From positions 1 to 8,520 of the forward strand of contig JAZQQF010000039.1 of assembly GCA_045628925.1 (NCBI GenBank): 8,520 nt of DNA, read 5' to 3'. This document shows, in pieces, positions 1 to 5,626 of the stretch. Source of the stretch: UBA1774 sp045628925. Its GTDB lineage: Bacteria; Bacillota; Clostridia; Oscillospirales; Oscillospiraceae. Every line of letters begins with the position of its first letter. Within the stretch, counting starts at the first letter, position 1. The translations under genes were made by a program, and so were the position numbers. Below the pieces are notes generated by a model. The model made no database searches and was not told the DNA's origin. It saw only the letters and a program-made list of their open reading frames with translations.

Positions 1-786
1 TTCGCGGGCACGGACGCGGACGGCGAAGCCTACGACCCCATCGACATGGCCATCGTGCCCTGCGGCGTCATTCGCGGTACGCTGCCGGAGGGGGACGTGA
101 CCGTTTCCAACGCGTTCGACGTGCTGTCTTTGGGCGTCGGCGCGGACGGGACGGCGGGCTATCCGCTGGTGAGCGTTTACCTCACCGGGAAGGAGCTGAA
201 AAAGGGCTTCGAGATCGACGCGAGCCTGTCGCCGTTCCTGAGCATCGCGCAGATGTACGTGACCGGCATGACGTGGGAGTGGAACCCCCACCGGATGATC
301 CTGAACAAGGTGGAGACTGCCTCGAAGGTCCTGCCGGACGGGTCGCTGGAAGCGCTGGAGGATGACCGGCTGTACCACGTGGTCACGGGGCAGAACTGCT
401 GCCAGATGCTGGGGAAGGTGACGGACCTGTCCAAGGGCCTGCTCACCGTGGAGCCCAAGGACAAAAACGGCGTTCCCGTGGATGACGGCGGCACCTATGA
501 TACCTGCATCATCCACTGCAAAGACGGGAGCGAACTGAAGGAATGGTACGCTTTCGCGGCCTACGTCGCTTCGTTTGACGATGTGAGCGGCGACGGGGTC
601 CCCGACCTGCCGGAGCGTTACCGCACACCGCGGGGCTGCAAGGTGAAGATCGACAGCCTCAGCCCGGCCCATCTGCTGAAAAACGCTAACTTCTATACCT
701 TCCTCCTGCTGGGACTCATCGTGATCCTCCTGCTGGTCGTCGTTCTCATCGTGCGGAAGGCGGTCAGAAAGAAAAAACGGAAATAA
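1..786 (+). CDS. 5'-nucleotidase C-terminal domain protein, membrane anchored (5' partial)
   Basis: The frame is open from base 1 to the TAA at 784-786, giving 261 visible residues; the start and any metallophosphatase domain lie upstream of the window. The visible part resembles the 5'-nucleotidase C-terminal (substrate-specificity) domain of UshA/YfkN-like enzymes, which hydrolyse extracellular nucleotides or UDP-sugars. The stretches VSNAFDVLSLG, GYPLVSVYLTG and SPFLSIAQMYVTGM are typical of the domain. A hydrophobic segment at about visible residues 231-252 is followed by a very basic tail (RKAVRKKKRK), so the protein is probably anchored at the outer face of the cytoplasmic membrane with its C-terminus inside. 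It ends just before a terminator, so it is the last gene of its transcript. The catalytic metal-binding residues are not in view, so substrate and activity cannot be judged. The family call is good; the exact enzyme is uncertain. Confidence 0.8.
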   Translation, partial: FAGTDADGEAYDPIDMAIVPCGVIRGTLPEGDVTVSNAFDVLSLGVGADGTAGYPLVSVYLTGKELKKGFEIDASLSPFLSIAQMYVTGMTWEWNPHRMILNKVETASKVLPDGSLEALEDDRLYHVVTGQNCCQMLGKVTDLSKGLLTVEPKDKNGVPVDDGGTYDTCIIHCKDGSELKEWYAFAAYVASFDDVSGDGVPDLPERYRTPRGCKVKIDSLSPAHLLKNANFYTFLLLGLIVILLLVVVLIVRKAVRKKKRK

Positions 787-798
787 ACTGCATAAAAC

Positions 799-834
799 GA
801 GGCGCTGCGGTCTTTCGGCCGCACCTCCCTTTTT
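799..834 (+). terminator. intrinsic terminator after the 5'-nucleotidase-type gene
   Basis: A GAGG...CCTC and TGCGG...CCGCA stem (799-802 with 824-827, 806-810 with 819-823) has a 3-base bulge (CGC) on the left arm and an 8-base loop. It is followed by CCTTTTT. It starts 13 bases after the stop codon. The bulge weakens it, but its position and T-run fit rho-independent termination. Confidence 0.65.
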
Positions 835-842
835 CAGAGAAA

Positions 843-876
843 GCAGCTTCGGAACGGGCTGCCCGATGTTTTTTTT
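843..876 (+). terminator. possible second, tandem terminator
   Basis: GCAGC (843-847) can pair with GCTGC (858-862). Alternatively a short CGGG/CCCG hairpin (855-858 with 862-865) can form; the two exclude each other. A run of eight T (869-876) follows. Either form could back up the terminator at 799-834 and insulate the promoter at 901-929. The stems are short, so confidence is moderate. Confidence 0.4.
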
Positions 877-900
877 GCTATCGAACATTAGCATTTTATT

Positions 901-929
901 TTGAAAAACGAAGCAACTACGTATATAAT
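901..929 (+). promoter_or_regulatory. sigma-A-type promoter for the sensor-kinase locus
   Basis: TTGAAA (901-906) and TATAAT (924-929) are separated by exactly 17 bases in an AT-rich stretch that stands out from the GC-rich surroundings. Transcription would begin near 936, leaving a leader of about 90 bases before the preferred start at 1028. The near-consensus boxes suggest a strong housekeeping promoter, notable because the gene behind it looks broken. Confidence 0.8.
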
Positions 930-1013
930 ATAAATTGCGGGTGTATACAGACCGCACGATGGAGGAAAACCGGCGATGAATGACCGCATCGCTTTGGATA
1001 GACAGTCAGATCT

Positions 1014-1023
1014 GGGGAAGGAG
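1014..1023 (+). promoter_or_regulatory. ribosome binding site that decides the kinase start
   Basis: GGGGAAGGAG ends 4 bases before ATG 1028, whose product begins with a basic stretch, a hydrophobic core and an AFA-like cleavage site. A competing GGAGG at 961-965 precedes two overlapping ATGs, at 976 and 980. ATG 980 would add 16 residues in front of the signal peptide in the same frame. ATG 976 opens a 47-codon frame that stops at 1117-1119 and resembles nothing known. The signal peptide argues for 1028. The spacing of 4 bases is short, so start 980 is not excluded. Confidence 0.55.
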
Positions 1024-1027
1024 TGCT

Positions 1028-2149
1028 ATGAAGATGAAACGACGCGATCGAATATGGGTCCTTCTGATCGCAGTGCTGCTGATCGTGAGCAGCCTGCCTG
1101 TCGCAGCGTTTGCCGGTGATGGCGCCCCTGAAAAGGAAGTGCGCGTGGGCTTCTTCTACATGGAGAATTTCATGGAGGGCGGCAGCGACGGGTCCGCCCA
1201 ATCCGGCTTCACCTATGAACTGCTCTGCGAGATCGCTGCCTATAATCACTGGGATATCGAATACGTTTACGGCGATTTCAGCGACCTTTATAAGCAGCTG
1301 GAACAGGGGAACATTGATATCCTCCCGAATATCATCGACACGGAGGAACGGCGGCAGCACGTCCTGTTCCACGACCTCCCTCTGAATACGGAGCATTATT
1401 ACGTGTCCGCCCTGCGGACGGGCGCTGCGGAGGAAGAACCGGAACCCGGCATCCTGAACGGAAAACGGCTTGCCACCGTGAAAGATGCGTATGAGGAGCA
1501 GTATTTCGATGAATGGGCCTCCCAAAACGGCGTAGCCATGGAGAAGGTCTACTGCGACGGATTTGACGAGGCGTGGGAGCTGGTCCGTGCGGGAAAAGCG
1601 GACTATATCCTGAACATCAATAACACCGCGCCGGATGCGAGCTTTTCACCGCTGTTCGAGGTCGGCAAGCATGTCTATACCGACGAGCTTCACGCCAACG
1701 AGGTGCTGATCAACCTGACGTCCAACGCCGTCAAATACACGCCCGCGGGCGGGAGAGTGCGGTTCAGGGTGGAGCAGGTCAGCCCGGTAGCGGATGGGAA
1801 GACCGTGTTCCGCTTTGCCGTCGAGGATGACGGCATCGGCATGAGCGAAGAATTTCAGCAGCATCTGTTTGAGGCGTTCTCGAGAGAAAAAACGTCGACC
1901 GTCTCCAAGCAGCAGGGCGCGGGCCTCGGCCTGTCCATCGTGAAAAAGATCGTCGATCTGGCGGGCGGCACCATCCGCGTGAGCAGCAAACAGAATGAAG
2001 GCTCCGTCTTCACCGTTGAGGTGCCGATGCGCGTGATGGATGCGGAGGCCATCCGGAAGTACGAGGAAGAAAACAAGCCGCCGGAGATCAGCGAGAAAGA
2101 ATTCAGCCTGGAGAACAAAAAGTCCTCCTTGTGGAGGACAATGAGATGA
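1028..2149 (+). CDS. degenerate sensor kinase: solute-binding domain fused to histidine-kinase ATPase, H-box lost (probable pseudogene fragment)
   Basis: From ATG 1028 the product has 373 residues. Residues 1-29 form a signal peptide (basic MKMKRR, hydrophobic core, VAAFA). Residues about 35-215 resemble a family 3 periplasmic solute-binding domain (VRVGFFYMENF, GFTYELLCEIA, GNIDILPNI, LNGKRLATV). From about residue 218 the sequence is a histidine-kinase ATPase domain: N-box INLTSNAVKYT (228-238), G1 box DDGIGM (267-272), F-box FEAF (281-284) and G2 box GAGLGLS (297-303). Kinases of this layout normally have a membrane helix and a dimerisation domain with the phospho-acceptor His between these modules. 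Both are absent here, so the ATPase would be exported with nothing to phosphorylate. The frame ends at 2147-2149 in a tail (KKSSLWRTMR) that misreads the conserved receiver start found one frame away. I infer an internal in-frame deletion plus a frameshift. A start at 980 would give 389 residues. Confidence 0.8.
   Translation: MKMKRRDRIWVLLIAVLLIVSSLPVAAFAGDGAPEKEVRVGFFYMENFMEGGSDGSAQSGFTYELLCEIAAYNHWDIEYVYGDFSDLYKQLEQGNIDILPNIIDTEERRQHVLFHDLPLNTEHYYVSALRTGAAEEEPEPGILNGKRLATVKDAYEEQYFDEWASQNGVAMEKVYCDGFDEAWELVRAGKADYILNINNTAPDASFSPLFEVGKHVYTDELHANEVLINLTSNAVKYTPAGGRVRFRVEQVSPVADGKTVFRFAVEDDGIGMSEEFQQHLFEAFSREKTSTVSKQQGAGLGLSIVKKIVDLAGGTIRVSSKQNEGSVFTVEVPMRVMDAEAIRKYEEENKPPEISEKEFSLENKKSSLWRTMR
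2117..2139 (+). other. frameshift point with A-run and adjacent hairpin in the kinase locus
   Basis: Five A at 2117-2121 and a G form AAA AAG in the kinase frame. One base back (-1) the reading becomes K-V-L-L-V-E-D-N, the usual start of a receiver domain. One extra A here would restore a single continuous hybrid kinase. Bases 2122-2128 (GTCCTCC) and 2133-2139 (GGAGGAC) form a perfect 7-bp stem with a TTGT loop, touching the A-run. Two readings are possible: loss of one A (mutation or sequencing error), or -1 ribosomal slippage. The stem starts with no spacer after the slip site, unlike known stimulators, and is also explained by the codons for VLLVED, so loss of an A is more likely. Confidence 0.75.
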
Positions 2150-2484
2150 ACCGCGAGATCGCCACCGAGATCCTCGAAGACGCGGGGCTGATCGTCGATA
2201 CCGCGGAGGACGGCGCGTTCGCGGTGCAGGCCGTGGAAGAAAACGGCGTGGATGCTTACGACTTCATTCTGATGGATATCCAGATGCCGGTCATGGACGG
2301 GTATGAGGCGACGAAGGCGATCCGCGCCCTGCCGGGCGGCGATCAGGCGACGATCATTGCGCTTTCGGCCAACGCCTTTGAAGAAGACATTCAGAAATCG
2401 CTGGCGATCGGCATGAATGCCCACGTGGCGAAGCCCATCGACGTGAATGTCCTGTTTGAAACGATGAAGGGTCTGGCAAAATAA
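2131..2484 (+). CDS. response regulator receiver domain (C-terminal piece of the broken hybrid kinase)
   Basis: This frame reads from GTG 2131 to TAA 2482-2484, 117 residues, all within one receiver (REC) domain. Visible features are the acidic pocket (E2-D3), the phospho-acceptor Asp49 in LMDIQMPVMDG, Ser79 in ALSAN and Lys101 in AKPID. All the residues needed for phosphotransfer are present. In the intact gene the domain would be continuous with the kinase and would take phosphate from its His. It has no output domain. GTG 2131 overlaps the kinase frame by 19 bases and has no ribosome binding site of its own; it lies within the conserved VLLVEDN motif, so it is unlikely to be a true start. 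I treat it as the detached 3' end of one ancestral gene. The alternative is a genuine small receiver protein made by translational coupling or slippage. Confidence 0.8.
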   Translation: MEDNEMNREIATEILEDAGLIVDTAEDGAFAVQAVEENGVDAYDFILMDIQMPVMDGYEATKAIRALPGGDQATIIALSANAFEEDIQKSLAIGMNAHVAKPIDVNVLFETMKGLAK

Positions 2485-2511
2485 GCGCCGCCTGCCCGAA
2501 ACGGAAACACA

Positions 2512-2557
2512 AAAAACGCAGTAAGATACCGGAAATCGGTGATCTTACTGCGTTTTT
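2512..2557. terminator. strong bidirectional terminator between the kinase locus and tRNA-Arg
   Basis: A perfect 16-bp inverted repeat, AAAAACGCAGTAAGAT (2512-2527) with its complement at 2542-2557, encloses an inner ACCG/CGGT stem (2528-2531 with 2537-2540) around GAAAT, with one bulged G at 2541. It gives a T-run on either strand and can stop the kinase transcript (+) and the tRNA transcript (-). Its right edge coincides with the last base of the tRNA CCA end, so the tRNA 3' trailer is the terminator itself. Confidence 0.9.
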
Positions 2558-2633
2558 GGCACCCCCGGCTGGATTCGAACCAGTGGCCTGCCGCTTAGGA
2601 GGCGGCCGCTCTATCCATCTGAGCTACGGGGGC
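2557..2633 (-). tRNA. tRNA-Arg (anticodon CCT), CCA end encoded
   Basis: The reverse complement folds as a cloverleaf. The acceptor stem is GCCCCCG (2633-2627) with CGGGGGT, ending in a G-U pair. The D arm is GCTC...GAGC. The anticodon stem is GCCGC/GCGGC around the loop CTCCTAA (2601-2595), with anticodon CCT at 2599-2597. The T loop is TTCGAAT on a CTGG/CCAG stem. The discriminator is G (2560) and CCA is encoded at 2559-2557. The anticodon reads AGG codons. The base of the T stem shows an A-C mismatch and the acceptor ends in G-U; both are mild deviations and do not suggest a pseudogene. It has its own promoter at 2666-2693. Confidence 0.95.
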
Positions 2634-2638
2634 AAAAT

Positions 2639-2661
2639 CCTGCCCGCGAAACACGGGCAGG
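2639..2661 (-). other. hairpin between the XdhC-family gene and the tRNA gene
   Basis: CCTGCCCG (2639-2646) and CGGGCAGG (2654-2661) form an 8-bp stem with a 7-base loop. Read on the minus strand it is followed by ATTTT, so it could be a weak terminator for the XdhC-family transcript. It also lies at the predicted start of the tRNA transcript, where it would form part of the 5' leader removed by RNase P. The two roles cannot be separated from sequence alone. Confidence 0.55.
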
Positions 2662-2665
2662 TAGC

Positions 2666-2693
2666 AGTATACCATATTCTGCGGAGAATGCAA
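2666..2693 (-). promoter_or_regulatory. promoter for tRNA-Arg
   Basis: On the minus strand TTGCAT (2693-2688) and TATACT (2671-2666) are separated by 16 bases, and TGG just ahead of TATACT makes an extended -10 element. Transcription would begin near 2659, about 26 bases before the mature tRNA. It sits immediately after the XdhC-family stop codon, so the tRNA need not depend on that gene's transcript. Confidence 0.7.
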
Positions 2694-2696
2694 GCC

Positions 2697-3737
2697 TCAA
2701 TTCGCTGCGGGTCTGCGCCGCTCGGCGATGACCTCGGCCATGACGCTGACGGCGATCTCCGGCGGGGTCTCCGCATAGATGGTCAGCCCGATGGGGCATT
2801 TCACCGCCAGCAGCTGTTCCATGGGCCAGCCTTCCTGCTCGTGGAGCTTTTTGTAGAGCGCGTCCCGCTTGGTACGGCTGCCGATCATGCCCAGATAGTA
2901 ATGCGGCTTCCCCAGCGCCCAGCGCAGCACCTCCTTGTCGTAGGCATGGCCGCGGGTCATGATGATGACGTAGCTGTTCCCGTCCACCGGGAAGTCCGGC
3001 ATCTGCTCAAAGGAGTCGATGACGATGCAGTCGCAGTCCGGGAAGCGGGTGGGATTGCAGAAATCCTCCCGGTCGTCCACCACGGTCACGTTGAAGCCCA
3101 CGCCGATCGCCAGCTTCGCCACCTCGCAGGAAACGTGCCCTGCGCCGAAGAGATACATCCGGGGCGCGCTGCTCACGTCCTCCACGATGTAGCGCAGCTC
3201 CTCGTCGCTGTCGCCGTGGATGGCAAGGCGGATGGGGTTCTGCAGCATATCCCGCACCACCTTCGCATTGCCCCGGAAGGAGCCGATGACCCGTTCGCAG
3301 TTCACGTTCAGACAGAGCTGGAAGGGGAGGGCACTGTCCGGCCGCTGATCCAGCACGTAGAACAGCCACGCGGGCACCCCGTCGGCCTCCGCCTCCGCCG
3401 CGGCCTCGAAGACGTTCCGCATGGCGGGCTCGACGGGCGCGAGCAGCACCTCGCACACGCCGCCGCAGATGAGGTCCGCATCACCGCCGGAGGCGCCGCG
3501 CATATCATAGCTGAGGATGCGGGGCTTCCCGTCCTTCAGAACGTATTCCCGCGCCTCCTGAATGACGCTGCCCTCCATGCCGCCGCCGCCGATGGTGGCG
3601 AAGATCCCGTCCTCCCGGATGAGCATCTTGCTCCCGGCGCTGCGGGGGGTGGACCCATCCTGCGAGATGATGGTGGCCCAGACGAAGGGGACGCCGCCCG
3701 CGCAGAGCGCGGCAGCTTCGGAAAAGATGGAGTTCAT
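2697..3737 (-). CDS. XdhC/CoxI family protein (molybdenum-enzyme maturation factor type)
   Basis: The protein is complete at 346 residues. XdhC-family proteins bind molybdenum cofactor and support its sulfuration and insertion into xanthine-dehydrogenase-type hydroxylases; some relatives serve selenium-dependent hydroxylases. The N-terminal XdhC/CoxI domain shows GSTPR (28-32), TIGGGGMEG (48-56) and LICGGVCEVLL (89-99). The C-terminal Rossmann domain starts with YLFGAGHVS (195-203) and continues with VVDDRE (219-224), YYLGMIGSRTKRD (280-292) and CPIGL...AETPPEIAVSVMAE (314-335). AGGAGG lies 8 bases before ATG 3737. The gene stands alone: no hydroxylase subunit, selenium-donor or cofactor gene is adjacent, so its client enzyme is unknown. 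The promoter at 3767-3795 would give a leader of only about 20 bases. The family call is firm; the exact client is open. Confidence 0.93.
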   Translation of the reverse strand: MNSIFSEAAALCAGGVPFVWATIISQDGSTPRSAGSKMLIREDGIFATIGGGGMEGSVIQEAREYVLKDGKPRILSYDMRGASGGDADLICGGVCEVLLAPVEPAMRNVFEAAAEAEADGVPAWLFYVLDQRPDSALPFQLCLNVNCERVIGSFRGNAKVVRDMLQNPIRLAIHGDSDEELRYIVEDVSSAPRMYLFGAGHVSCEVAKLAIGVGFNVTVVDDREDFCNPTRFPDCDCIVIDSFEQMPDFPVDGNSYVIIMTRGHAYDKEVLRWALGKPHYYLGMIGSRTKRDALYKKLHEQEGWPMEQLLAVKCPIGLTIYAETPPEIAVSVMAEVIAERRRPAAN

Positions 3738-3766
3738 GGTCGGTTCCTCCTGCCGTTTTTTGTACC

Positions 3767-3795
3767 ATCATAAGAGATTTTTCCGGGAATTGCAA
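3767..3795 (-). promoter_or_regulatory. promoter for the XdhC-family gene
   Basis: On the minus strand TTGCAA (3795-3790) and TATGAT (3772-3767) are separated by 17 bases. Transcription would start near 3760 and the AGGAGG site follows within a short leader. No other good -10/-35 pair is seen between this gene and the divergent rny promoter. Confidence 0.7.
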
Positions 3796-3818
3796 GCCCG
3801 GATGCCGCCTGCCGTGCC

Positions 3819-3843
3819 GAAAAATGCAGGAATCGCATTTTTC
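3819..3843. repeat. 9-bp inverted repeat between divergent promoters
   Basis: GAAAAATGC (3819-3827) and GCATTTTTC (3835-3843) are perfect complements around a 7-base loop, AGGAATC. The repeat lies between the -35 box of the XdhC-family promoter (3790-3795) and that of the rny promoter (3857-3862). Since both neighbours point away from it, no terminator is expected here. An operator for a dimeric regulator is one explanation; a relic terminator is another. Confidence 0.6.
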
Positions 3844-3856
3844 TCATATCTTGTGC

Positions 3857-3885
3857 TTGACAGGGGCATTTCATTCGTTTAGAAT
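3857..3885 (+). promoter_or_regulatory. strong sigma-A-type promoter for rny
   Basis: TTGACA (3857-3862), a perfect consensus -35, is followed after 17 bases by TAGAAT (3880-3885). Transcription would begin near 3892, giving a leader of about 100 bases before rny. Confidence 0.85.
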
Positions 3886-3924
3886 ACCATAGATAATATA
3901 TAAGAGCTTAGGGGAAAGTTCGTC

Positions 3925-3959
3925 TGGCTGCGAAATTCTTGCAGCCAATATATATTTTT
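3925..3959 (+). promoter_or_regulatory. leader hairpin in front of rny
   Basis: TGGCTGC (3925-3931) and GCAGCCA (3941-3947) form a 7-bp stem with a 9-base loop. ATATATATTTTT follows, ending at 3959, about 15 bases before the rny ribosome binding site. It resembles an attenuator or a 5' stabilising hairpin. I recognise no riboswitch class. The T-run starts several bases after the stem, so termination here is uncertain. Confidence 0.45.
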
Positions 3960-3990
3960 CACAAATCAATCATAGGAGGTATACCGATCT

Positions 3991-5541
3991 ATGCCGTGGT
4001 GGGCTTATGTCCTCATCGTGGTCGGTTCCCTCGCGGTTGGTTTTTGTGCGCACCTGCTGTATTGCAGGGTGATCGAGAAGCGTTCTTTGAAGACGGTCGA
4101 CGAGGCCGAGGAAGAAGCGAAGCGCATTATCAACGAGGCCATCAAGACCGGTGAGAGCAAGCAGCGGGAAGCGCTGCTGGAAGCGAAGGAGGCCATCCAT
4201 AAGGAGCGCACGGAATACGAGCGTGAGGTGAAGGAGCGCCGGAGCGAACTGCAGAAGCAGGAGCGCCGCCTTCAGACCAAGGAAGAAAATCTGGACAAGA
4301 AAACAGATAATATCGAGCGTAAAAACGAGCAGCTGACCAAGAAGATCGCGGAAGCCGATGCGATCCGCGAGGAGGTCAAGCTGATCAAACGCAGCGAACT
4401 GGAAATGCTGGAGAAGATCTCCGGTTATTCTCAGGAGGAAGCCAAGGAATACATCATCAAGGAGATCGAATCCGAGGTTTCCCATGAGAAGGCGATGAAG
4501 ATCAAGGAGCTGGAAGCCCGCTTCAAGGAAGAAGCGGACGAGAAGGCCCGCGAGTATATCACGCTTGCCATCCAGCGCTGCGCCGCTGACCATGTGGCCG
4601 AAGCAACCGTCAGTGTGGTTCCCCTGCCCAATGACGAGATGAAGGGCCGCGTCATCGGCCGTGAAGGCCGCAATATCCGCACCATCGAAACGCTGACCGG
4701 CGTCGACCTGATCATCGACGATACGCCGGAAGCCATCACCCTTTCCGGGTTCGACCCCTATCGGCGCGAGATCGCCCGGGTAGCGCTGGAAAAGCTCATT
4801 CTGGATGGGCGCATCCATCCCGCCCGCATCGAGGAGACCGTGGAGAAGGCCCGCAGGGAAGTGGAAGCCACCGTCAAGGCGGAGGGCGAACGCGCCACCT
4901 TCGAGACCGGGGTCCACGGCATCAACCCCGAGCTGGTTAAGCTGCTGGGCAGACAGAAGTACCGCACGAGCTACGGGCAGAACGTGCTGAACCACTCCAT
5001 CGAGGTGGCCCACATCGCCGGTCTGCTGGCTGCGGAGCTGGGTGTGGACGTGGCAGTCGCCAAGCGCGCCGGCCTGCTCCACGATATCGGCAAATCCATC
5101 GACCATGAGGTGGAGGGGTCTCACGTGGCCATCGGTGTGGATCTGGCGAAGAAGTACAAGGAGAGCGACCAGGTCATCCACGCCATTCAGGCGCACCATG
5201 GCGACGTGGAACCGCAGACGCTCATCGCCTGCATCGTTCAGGCGGCGGATACAATCTCCGCGGCACGGCCCGGCGCCCGCCGCGAGAACATCGAGAACTA
5301 CATCAAGCGTCTGGAAAAGCTGGAAGAGCTGACCAATTCTTTCCCCGGTGTTGCAAGCTCTTTTGCCATTCAGGCAGGCCGCGAGGTCCGCATCATGGTC
5401 AAGCCCGAGGAAGTGGGCGAGGACCAGATGATCCTGCTGGCGCACGATATCGCAAGGAAGATCGAGAGCGATCTGGAATACCCCGGCCAGATCAAGGTCA
5501 ATCTCCTGCGCGAGACCCGCGCCGTGGAATACGCGAAATAA
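3991..5541 (+). CDS. rny: ribonuclease Y
   Basis: RNase Y is a membrane-bound endoribonuclease that starts mRNA decay in Bacillota. The 516-residue product matches the usual length of about 520. Residues about 4-24 form a transmembrane helix; about 30-200 are a long charged coiled coil rich in K, E and R; about 206-270 are a KH RNA-binding domain with MKGRVIGREGRNIR (217-230). The HD catalytic domain follows, with His335 in NHSIEVAH and the metal-binding His364-Asp365 in LLHDIGKS. A second conserved segment reads AIQAHHGD, and the C-terminal domain ends REVRIMVKPEEV...IKVNLLRETRAVEYAK. AGGAGGT lies 10 bases before ATG 3991. The gene is monocistronic: it has its own strong promoter at 3857-3885 and a terminator just after the stop. 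The leader hairpin at 3925-3959 may influence expression. Nothing looks damaged. Confidence 0.98.
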   Translation: MPWWAYVLIVVGSLAVGFCAHLLYCRVIEKRSLKTVDEAEEEAKRIINEAIKTGESKQREALLEAKEAIHKERTEYEREVKERRSELQKQERRLQTKEENLDKKTDNIERKNEQLTKKIAEADAIREEVKLIKRSELEMLEKISGYSQEEAKEYIIKEIESEVSHEKAMKIKELEARFKEEADEKAREYITLAIQRCAADHVAEATVSVVPLPNDEMKGRVIGREGRNIRTIETLTGVDLIIDDTPEAITLSGFDPYRREIARVALEKLILDGRIHPARIEETVEKARREVEATVKAEGERATFETGVHGINPELVKLLGRQKYRTSYGQNVLNHSIEVAHIAGLLAAELGVDVAVAKRAGLLHDIGKSIDHEVEGSHVAIGVDLAKKYKESDQVIHAIQAHHGDVEPQTLIACIVQAADTISAARPGARRENIENYIKRLEKLEELTNSFPGVASSFAIQAGREVRIMVKPEEVGEDQMILLAHDIARKIESDLEYPGQIKVNLLRETRAVEYAK

Positions 5542-5548
5542 GAAAACG

Positions 5549-5583
5549 AACGCTCCCGGAATTTCCGGGAGCGTTATTATTTC
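5549..5583 (+). terminator. intrinsic terminator of rny
   Basis: AACGCTCCCGG (5549-5559) and CCGGGAGCGTT (5565-5575) form a perfect 11-bp stem with a 5-base AATTT loop. ATTATTT follows. It begins 8 bases after the rny stop. Confidence 0.9.
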
Positions 5584-5617
5584 AAAAAATCCCCGGAAGC
5601 AATAAACGCTTCCGGGG
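5584..5617 (-). terminator. intrinsic terminator of the homocysteine/methyltransferase operon
   Basis: On the minus strand CCCCGGAAGC (5617-5608) pairs with GCTTCCGGGG (5600-5591) around a 7-base loop. ATTTTTT (5590-5584) follows. It starts 10 bases after the stop of the methyltransferase-type gene and marks that gene as the last of its operon. It lies back to back with the rny terminator. Confidence 0.92.
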
Positions 5618-5626
5618 TGAGCTTTC

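Noticed and set aside
976..1119. A 47-codon frame after a GGAGG site, as a possible leader peptide
   Set aside because: It has no codon runs or paired hairpins typical of attenuation. It overlaps the signal-peptide coding region in another frame, and its translation resembles nothing known.
2485..2560. The long inverted repeat as a mobile-element end
   Set aside because: It is a single compact hairpin with T-runs on both strands between convergent units, fully explained as a bidirectional terminator. There is no transposase or target duplication.
2557..2633. tRNA gene as an integration (att) site explaining the broken kinase
   Set aside because: No integrase, no direct repeat of the tRNA 3' end and no foreign-looking genes are visible nearby. 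The kinase damage lies inside its coding sequence, not next to the tRNA.
2556..3773. A 405-codon open frame on the plus strand
   Set aside because: It is antisense to the tRNA and the XdhC-family gene. The His/Asp/Gly-rich translation is typical of a GC-rich shadow frame.
3970..5445. A 491-codon open frame on the minus strand opposite rny
   Set aside because: It is antisense to an unmistakable full-length RNase Y, has a low-complexity L/D/G-rich translation, and has no recognisable domain. Long antisense frames are expected with GC-rich codon use.
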